DNA of 64,000 nt from Turritopsis dohrnii (taxonomy: Eukaryota; Cnidaria; Hydrozoa; Anthoathecata; Oceaniidae): NCBI GenBank assembly GCA_027922465.2, contig BQMF02000055.1:496001-560000 (forward strand), in the 5' to 3' direction. The notes beneath the pieces were generated by a model. It was not told where the DNA came from and did not search any database. It worked only from the letters and a program-made list of their open reading frames with translations. The first letter of the stretch is position 1. Each line of letters begins with the position of its first letter. A program made the position numbers and the translations under genes. Below, piece by piece: positions 57,121 to 64,000 of the stretch.

Positions 57121-58507
57121 TGTAGGTAACAGTCAAGCCACACTGACTCTAATGTGACCAGTTTACCGAACATGATACCTCCTGACATTGAAGTAATTTA
57201 TTTTCAAAGCTTTTCTAGAAATGTTGACAAATACTTATTTCATACTACCTTTCTTATCCGACAAAACTTTGTCAGACAAAAGTGACAAAAGTTTCTGATG
57301 GTGAAGATAATTTTGTCCAACAGAGTTTTTCCTGATTAAGTAGCTACTACCACAGTCAATTCTCTGATAAGGTTTTGGTTTTCTTAGAAAATAGCATTGC
57401 AATATCCCTCTAATGTCATTCAAGTAACATTTTAAGGTACTTTTCAATCTTTTCAATGTTCATCTGATACTTGCTATGATCTGATGTAAAACAAATTTCT
57501 TTCACTTGGTTTATTAATGCTTCAAACAAAAATCCTTTTGTAAATTGATGTTTGGCATGATATGAAATTGGTTGTAAAACTTATTGAATTGTAAATAAAT
57601 TTTTTGGGACTTGGTGTTTATAGATGAATTATTCAAAAATTTATTAAAAACTAATTTTAATAGTACCCACTCGGTTGATCTAGTGTAAACAAATTTTTTT
57701 AGCTGTCAATGTCCAAGTATGAACAATTATTTAATTTATGCTATTTTTAATGTTACTTTATGTTAACTTATTATTGTATTATCTACTGTGCATGAAAAAA
57801 TGTCCTATGTTTCACTCTCTTTAGCCATTATAACCCAATTCCTTTGATTTTGCAGTGGCGTTGGTAAGAAAGCTGTTCTGTTTGTTGTTTTAGTGTACAC
57901 CCAGGGCTTTAGTTAGGCCTCACATTTTCCCAATCGATTCTAAACACTCAATTTCCTAATTATGCATAGATTTTTTTGACTTTGCCCCCTGTAAGCCTAC
58001 ATCTGGTCTTACAGAATGTCCCCTAAAACCCCAAACTTCCAACTTCCCAATACAATGAAGAACGTCTGAAAATTTCTGGCTAAAACCCTGGCACCATTAG
58101 TTCCTAGCTCCTCCTTTCTTTTCTCTTTGTTCTCTTCTTTTGGAAAATTTTTGATAGCAAAGTTTTGATTACTTTAATGCGTTTTTGACTGTTGTATAAA
58201 AATAACAGCTAGAGTATGTGTATTGGTCCATGAGCTTTGAAGTTTCATCCACTATGAACTGCGGATCCAGTCATTTATACTGAATGTGTTTGGAGATTTT
58301 TTTTATCCTGTAAGGTTTTGTGAATAAAAAAAGCAATGTAAATTCTAACTATAGTGTTGTATTAAGGTTCGGTAGAGTTGTTTTTTGATTGTTGATGTCT
58401 AGTCACCAAACATTGCCTTAAGATCAAACCTTTTTCTCATTTTGTATACTGGTTTACGGATTTCCTCACTTCATGTAACAGCAGGTAGTTAAAGGGAGAA
58501 CGCCAAC
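57121..58507. other. KIF17 3' UTR and intergenic spacer to bystin
   Basis: AATAAA at 57594-57599 is a plausible KIF17 poly(A) signal, 474 bp after the stop. The remaining sequence to the bystin start holds no coding feature. Confidence 0.55.
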
Positions 58508-61500
58508 ATGGGAAAAGTCAAAACAGAGAAGAAAACACGTAAAGGATTATCCGAAGAACTTCTAGATGATGGAACGGTTGTCAAGGAGAAATACAAGAAA
58601 ACAAAGGATTCTTCAAAGCACAGAAAAGATGAAGATGAACAGGTAAATTTTTCATTTCAATTTTATTCTTTTTTTTTGTTATCGTTTTATTTCTTATTTC
58701 TTTTTCATTTTATTTTTTATTTTATTTCATTTTATATCTACCATGAACTACCATAAGGTCAAGAAAAAACCACTTTTTTTGTGTCAGCAGTGTTCTTATG
58801 AGATAATCTCCACGAGAGAGCCAATCATTTTTTTACTTTGTTTGAACATTTTGTTAATAATAAACAGCTGCTCGTTCCCAGATCATTTCTCAATTGTTCT
58901 ATTTCTACTGATATCAGCATAGTGCAACCCTCAGCTCTACATGAAACCAGTTCATTATCTTTAATGTTTTATCTTGTATATTAATCCCTTTACATTCATT
59001 TGTTGCTTTCAGTTTGTTGGCGATAAACTCTCCAAAAGGATATTAGACCAGGCTCGTGCCCAACAGGAGGAGTTAGAAGAAGAATATGGATCTTCTAGCC
59101 AGTCGAAAATAACTCATCAAAAATCTTATCTTGGTCCAAAAAAGAAAAGAAGAAAAAGTGACTCTTCAGATGATGACCTGGAAGACTTTGCGAATGAACA
59201 ATATTACGAAGACATAGTAAGAATGTGTCATTTTAATCTTAAGTATGTTTTTTGATCAAGTCAAATTTTCTTTCAAGAGATTTAAGGTCAGGGAGAATGA
59301 GTAGAGTGGTTTACACTAGTTGTGTAAGCGAGTGTAAAGGTTGATTGTTCTTCGGAATTTTTTTTTTCCTTATGTGGGTCCTACATGTGAAAACATTTGA
59401 GTCATTATCATTTTAATGTATGTTGATATTTATCAAATATATGACCACGAAATAACAACCAACATAATTATAACATGTCCGAGTAGGAGTATTTGTTGAA
59501 CAATCAAAGGAATGCATTTTTTTTTTTTTAAATTAATCGCTCAATACAAGGTTTAAAACCAGTAATGTGTATTAGGTAAAAGGAAGAAAGGTGACAAAGA
59601 AGAAATATGTGCACTATTTTATTAAAAATGCTCCTCATCACAGGGAGGGACAATTTTGCCCACTGGGGTTGGGTCCAACATCATCCAACATAAACTGCAA
59701 AACTTCTTATCCTGCCTGTCAAAACTTAGTTGATTTGTATGACTAAAAAAATATCAGCCAGTCTACTGATGTCTAATGCTTCAACTTACTTTATTGTCAG
59801 AAATGTTCATGGCTCAGAAAGTCAAGTGGATTTTGGATTTTTGAAAAGATGAGATTGTTTTGAAAATAGAGAATAAAAAATGACAAACAAACTCAATCAG
59901 TTATGTCAATGATAATTTTTTAAAAAAAATAATCTCATCCCACTTGCTAAATTGGAATGAATTAACAACTAACAAGGAACTAAAAAACTCACACTCCGAA
60001 GAAGAAGACGAACGTGAACATATCTACCATCAACATCTAACTATGTAAATTTTAGCAAATTGAAGAAGAAGATGTAAAAGCATTGGAAAATTTCATGTCT
60101 GAACATCCGAAGGAGCGTCGGACGCTCGCCGATATTATCATGGAAAAAATCAACGACAAGAAAACAGAAATACAGAGTCACTTGTCTGGTATGTATTTTG
60201 AGTTACACCGCAGTACAAAGTCTTAAACATGATGCTGTATACTATCATAAACTATCATACTGCTATTGAATTCTCCATACAATGAGATGAGCAGAACGGC
60301 CTATGAGAGTACCAATTAATGAGAGAATTCTTTGAGAAGATTTTGATACAATTAAACACCTTCATCAGGATGGTATGAAGTCCTACTTTAATGAAAAACA
60401 GACTTTATTCAGTTGTGCAGTAATACTTCTGTGGACAAAAAAATGAGGGACATGATGAGGAAAGACTGTAAAATCTATATGATCGTTTTGAGGGCTTGCT
60501 AAAAACTACATTTATTCACGCTACTACTTTCATTCAGCTAGTAATTTCAGTTTTCTTAATCAGTTAAATCTTTTTGAATTTAGAGCACCTGTGTTAGTAA
60601 GGCTTTATTACTAATGCTACTCTCCTCCGAAATATGAAAAAGACCAGGGAATATTTATATGAATTTACATGCTTACAAATTCGCAATTCCAACCAAATTT
60701 ATACTAAATTTCAAAAGAAATTTGCACAAAGAACAATTAGATGGTGCTGATTTCGAATTGGGCTCAAATTCGCCCAAAGTCTTCAATTGTTATAAATGTT
60801 TCACTTATTTAAGATCATTTAGGTTGTGTTTTGAGTTCTGTTGTATTGTCAGCACTAGTTGTGCAGTCAATTTTTAGAAATATCTTGAAGTTTTCAAACC
60901 ATTGCGACGTTTTGTTAGATCTTTAGCTTACGTTTTTCAGTTGACTTTTTATTTTTTTCAAACATTCTCATTGAAAATTACTATCATTGGATTTTTTTTT
61001 TTTCAGAAAAGCCAGAAATACCGGTATTAGATGAGAAGATTGTCAGTGTGTTCAAAAGGTATGCAAACTAAACGTTTTCCTATTCTCTGCGCAATGTTCC
61101 AAATAGTAACCCAGTGGTTACAATCGTCAAAAAGTCACTACGACGAAGAGCATTTTCATTGAAATTGTGGTTATATTTCTATAGAAATGCGCTCCTTCAC
61201 AATGATTTTTTAACAAATGTGTCAGCTGGGAAATATATTCTACCTAGACTTGCAAAGTCTAAATATAAAAACGAGTGGCCTTTATAAAGCAGTTAATTGT
61301 GCCTTCCCATAATTCATTTCTTTCTTTCATACGTCACTCAGCTACCATAATGCAAACACTGTTCTAAGTGAGAAGGTCTACTTTGTTTTGAGTGAGAAAG
61401 TCTACTTTGTTTTGAGTGAGAAAGTCTACTTTGTTTTAAGACTCTTTCTAATTCCATTGAGGGATTTTGTGCAGCGATGGTGTAGTGGCTTAATACTTTC

Positions 61501-63715
61501 GAGTCCAGTCATGTATCTCGATACTCCACTCTGATGCGCTTTAAAAGCAGTGTATCAGCCCGTTAAAAGCCATCGACTGACCTTCGGGCAAGTTAGAGCA
61601 ATGCTATTGTTGTATGTTGTATTGTTGTAGTATGAGTGACCACTTCTATAAGCACCGAACTCTTCTGCATGATCACACATGAATCAAGTTCCTAATACAT
61701 ACCAGAGATGTCCCAATCACTGTTAGGGTGTCATGGGGCCCTGTTGACAAAGAAAAGTCCCAGCTATCCAGGGTCCTAAACGCAAGTAAACATTTGTATT
61801 CATCTAACAAGAGTTAGATGAGATACTGATCAGCGATGTACAAGTCACAATCATGAGTCCATGGGACTCGAACAGTTTACCAAGAGGTACATGAGATACT
61901 GATCAGAGATGTACAAGTCACAATTATGAGTCCATGGGACTCGAACAGTTTTCCACACTTGACGATATCTATACTGACTGGTTGCATTAACATTTTTTTA
62001 TGGTAATATTAACAGTGATGTTTTCTACGACAACCAAAACTCTGGCCACACAATACTTGATACATATGTTACCACTTTCAAATCAACAGATATGATTGTT
62101 GTTCGAGGAGAAAGTATCCTTCATTTGCTTCCACATTTGTTAAAAAATCTCTACGAAGGAGTGCATTTCTATAGAAATATACACACAATTTCAATGAAAA
62201 TGCTCTTCATCGAAGTGACTCTTCGTCGTAATGTCGTTTAATCTCTACTGAAAACTGTTGTGTTAATCTTCTTTTCAGTGTTGGAGAGATACTCAGTAAA
62301 TACCGTGCAGGCAAACTACCAAAAGCTTTTAAAATTATACCTTCACTGGAAAACTGGGAAGAGGTCTTATATTGTACAGACCCCGACAATTGGACTCCTG
62401 CTGCCATGTACCAGGCAACACGAATATTTGTATCGAATTTGAATGCGAAAATGTCTCAAAGGTCAATTTTCGTACTTGTTGATATGTGTGTGTTAATGAT
62501 TTTCTCTTTCATTTGTTCATTTTCATTATTTTTTTTGTACTTTTTATTTTTCAGGTTTTTCAACTTGGTGTTGCTACCACGTGTTCGTGATGACGTAGCA
62601 GAATACAAGCGATTGAACTATCACCTCTACATGGTAATCTATTGAACTCTTTGTGCCCTCTTTGCGCCCTGCTCCTGTGACACATCACTTCTATATGATA
62701 TCTTATTGAATCTTTACGCCCTGGTCCTTTAAATCGTCACTTCTATATAATATTCTATTAAACTTTTTGCGCCCTTCTCCTGTGACACATCACCTCTGGT
62801 AATCTATTGAACTATTTACGCCCTCGTCCTCTAAGCCATCACTTCTATATGGCATCCTATTGAACTCTTTGCGCCCTACTCCTGTAAATCTTCGCTCTTG
62901 GTAAGTATTGGCTGTCCTTCAGAAACCTTATTGGACAGTTTTTTGTTGAAGGCGTAGAAGAGTGTGGTCATTCTATCGGTCATTACACAGGAGGTTCGTA
63001 TAGTATCAAAATATTGTATGAACTATATTGACTGTGTTGCTGAATTATTAGGAGTGTCTAACCGGGAGTCACGCCCATTATTCACTGTATAATGTTTAAC
63101 ACCCTAAATTGTCCTTGTCACCCTGTTTTTTTGTAGGCTCTGAAAAAAGCACTGTTCAAACCAGCAGCGTTCTTTAAAGGTATCCTGTTACCCTTGTGTG
63201 AGGTAGGTAGTCTTTTACCCTTGTGTGCGGTTCTCTTTCATATGACAATTCCACAGAATCAAAACTTCATGCTGTAAACCTTATAGATGTTGTTTGGGTT
63301 AGTGAGTCCATAAACAACATTTTCCTCGTTCTTTCAAACATTAAGAGTTTTCAACGAGACTTCTGATTTTTGAGAAATTTGAGAAAGTAGGTAATGATGT
63401 TGTCAGGTGATGTTGTCAGGGCCTAGTCACCTGAAAGTAGGTAATGATGTTGTCAGGGCCTAGTCGCCTGAAAAGTAGGTAATGATGTTGTCAGAGCCTA
63501 GTCGCCTGAAAAGGCAAAAGAAAATTTGCACGCTTTGGTTTGTCTCGTTATTCTCAATTTCTGCAACACATCATTGATGTTTCTTGTCTACCCGCAGTCA
63601 GGTTCGTGCACGTTACGTGAAGCCGTCATCGTTGGCAGCGTTATTTCGAAGACCAGTATTCCCGTCCTTCATTCTGCCGCCACCATGTTGAAAATAGCCG
63701 AAATGCAATATACAG
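58508..63715 (+). CDS. BYSL: Bystin, 40S ribosome assembly factor (3' end outside window)
   Basis: Eight exons in the window: 58508-58642, 59013-59216, 60056-60188, 61007-61058, 62279-62461, 62555-62633, 63137-63202 and 63598-63715, all GT-AG and in phase. The last ends in a donor (ACAG/GTGAGA), so the gene continues past 64000. Bystin (yeast Enp1) binds pre-40S particles and is needed for 18S rRNA maturation and nuclear export. The start [12 protein letters not shown] lies in a good context (CAACATGGG). A Lys-rich N-terminus leads to [20 protein letters not shown], an acidic and basic linker ([18 protein letters not shown]), then the bystin domain with [60 protein letters not shown] and [40 protein letters not shown] is in exon 8. 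About 323 codons are present of roughly 440 expected. The introns carry an unusual load of tandem repeats. Confidence 0.95.
59505..59655. mobile_element. Family P MITE, degenerate copy with insertion, bystin intron 2
   Basis: Begins TTGAACAATCAAAGGAATGC and ends AATGCTCCTCATCACAGGGA, then TTTTGCCCACTGGGGTTGG as at other copies. The middle is interrupted by unrelated AT-rich sequence. Confidence 0.5.
61135..61206. mobile_element. Family P MITE, copy 7, bystin intron 4
   Basis: CACTACGACGAAGAGCATTT at one end and GCGCTCCTTCACAATGATTT at the other, with ATTGAAATTGTGGTTATATT inside. Opposite orientation to copy 8. Confidence 0.8.
61368..61440. repeat. 24-bp tandem repeat, three copies, bystin intron 4
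   Basis: GTGAGAAAGTCTACTTTGTT begins at 61368 (with one change), 61392 and 61416. Nearly identical units. Confidence 0.85.
61472..61625 (+). mobile_element. Possible tRNA-derived SINE fragment, bystin intron 4
   Basis: GCAGCGATGGTGTAGTGGCT resembles a pol III A-box region and CGAGTCCAGTC to GATACTCC may be a decayed B box. A GACCTTCGGGCAAGTTAGAG segment follows. There is only one copy in the window, so the assignment is weak. Confidence 0.35.
61818..61964. repeat. 73-bp tandem duplication, bystin intron 4
   Basis: ATGAGATACTGATCAG starts at 61818 and again at 61891. Both units contain GTACAAGTCACAAT and ATGAGTCCATGGGACTCGAA. Few differences. Confidence 0.85.
62148..62222. mobile_element. 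Family P MITE, copy 8 (reference form), bystin intron 4
   Basis: The clearest member: CTACGAAGGAGTGCATTTCT, then ATAGAAATATACACACAATT, TCAATGAAAATGCTCTTCAT and CGAAGTGAC. The ends and the inner GTGCATTTCTAT/CAATGAAAATGC blocks are roughly inverted, so the unit folds on itself. No coding capacity. It ends 57 bp before the bystin exon 5 acceptor. Confidence 0.85.
62620..62905. repeat. BYSL: Degenerate minisatellite spanning bystin exon 6 end and intron 6
   Basis: About five units of 50-63 bp, each with ATCACYTCT, an ATCTATTGAACT-like word, a GCGCCCT-like word and a CTCCTGT-like word. The first unit starts in the coding end of exon 6 (TATCACCTCTACATG) and includes its real GTAATC donor. The fourth repeats ATCACCTCTGGTAATCTATT with a donor-like GTAATC. 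Confidence 0.75.
63384..63512. repeat. About 43-bp tandem repeat, three copies, bystin intron 7
   Basis: GTAGGTAATGATGTTGTCAG recurs three times, followed in turn by GGCCTAGTCACCTGAAA or close variants. The first unit has an extra GTGATGTTGTCAG. Confidence 0.8.
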
Positions 63716-63873
63716 GTGAGATGATGACGGCCGACTACGACAACTTTGACGTTAATTGCCACACGACGTTGATGTTGACTGAAAGGGTTGTTATTATATT
63801 TTACTCGAGTGATGATATGCCCTATCTGGACGAACCTTTTGCTCAAGCATTTTTAGTAGTACTACTGTTTGCG

Positions 63874-63942
63874 GTGAAAACCTTGTTAAATTTGTTTGGG
63901 TCAGTGAGGGTTAGGTTCAAGCTATACCTCGCTTTTTCAGAC
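63874..63942 (-). repeat. Family Q repeat, copy 2, after bystin exon 8
   Basis: On the complement it reads GTCTGAAAAAGCGAGGTATA, then CCTAACCCTCACTGACCCA and AACAAATTTAACAAGG, closely matching 21888-21956. Confidence 0.75.
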
Positions 63943-64000
63943 GATTTGAAGAAGACTTTCACCGAGAAGTTCAGCTGGCTTGAAATCGGTTTTGCTTGCT

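Overview
The window is AT-rich animal nuclear DNA. The genes have many short exons with GT-AG introns, metazoan gene families are present, and DNA-transposon debris is dense. The gene set (a myostatin-type TGF-beta ligand, mitochondrial COX18, kinesin-2 KIF17, bystin, a secreted TSP1 protein) and the repeat types (hAT, Harbinger, Penelope-like GIY-YIG fragments, fold-back MITEs) fit an early-branching invertebrate. A cnidarian is my best guess, from gene style and repeats only. No bacterial, viral or organellar segment was recognised.

Layout. 1-18000: no host gene recognised. It holds a G-depleted tract (1-1400), several MITEs, a GACGTC-rich repeat array (5571-7352) and a decayed hAT transposon (13189-14820). 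18017-22981 (+): two-exon GDF8/GDF11-like ligand with a TATA box and poly(A) signal. 24861-26554 (-): four-exon secreted protein with one TSP1 domain and an unrecognised C-terminal region. 27276-36686 (-): seven-exon COX18 of 321 codons. Its intron 4 contains, on the opposite strand, a two-exon gene (30486-33438, +) for an unrecognised 923-residue basic, coiled-coil protein. 37400-48300: transposon graveyard with Penelope-like and Harbinger fragments, several hAT-like non-autonomous elements, a TTAA-flanked element with a second element nested in it, and a near-perfect 1.7-kb inverted repeat. 48860-57120 (+): eleven-exon KIF17/OSM-3 kinesin with an apparent one-base deletion in motor exon 3. 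58508 to past the window end (+): bystin, eight exons visible.

The host genes have unrelated jobs: secreted signalling, extracellular matrix or signalling, inner-membrane insertion for cytochrome oxidase, ciliary transport, and 40S ribosome assembly. I see no operon or functional cluster. All multi-exon models were built by reading splice sites and checking phase by hand. Each joins in frame except KIF17 exon 3.

No single new system stands out. The most interesting items are the KIF17 frameshift, the opposite-strand gene inside COX18, the giant inverted repeat and its relative next door, the GACGTC array, the TTAA insertion whose empty site is also in the window, and a bystin intron minisatellite that repeats an exon-intron junction.
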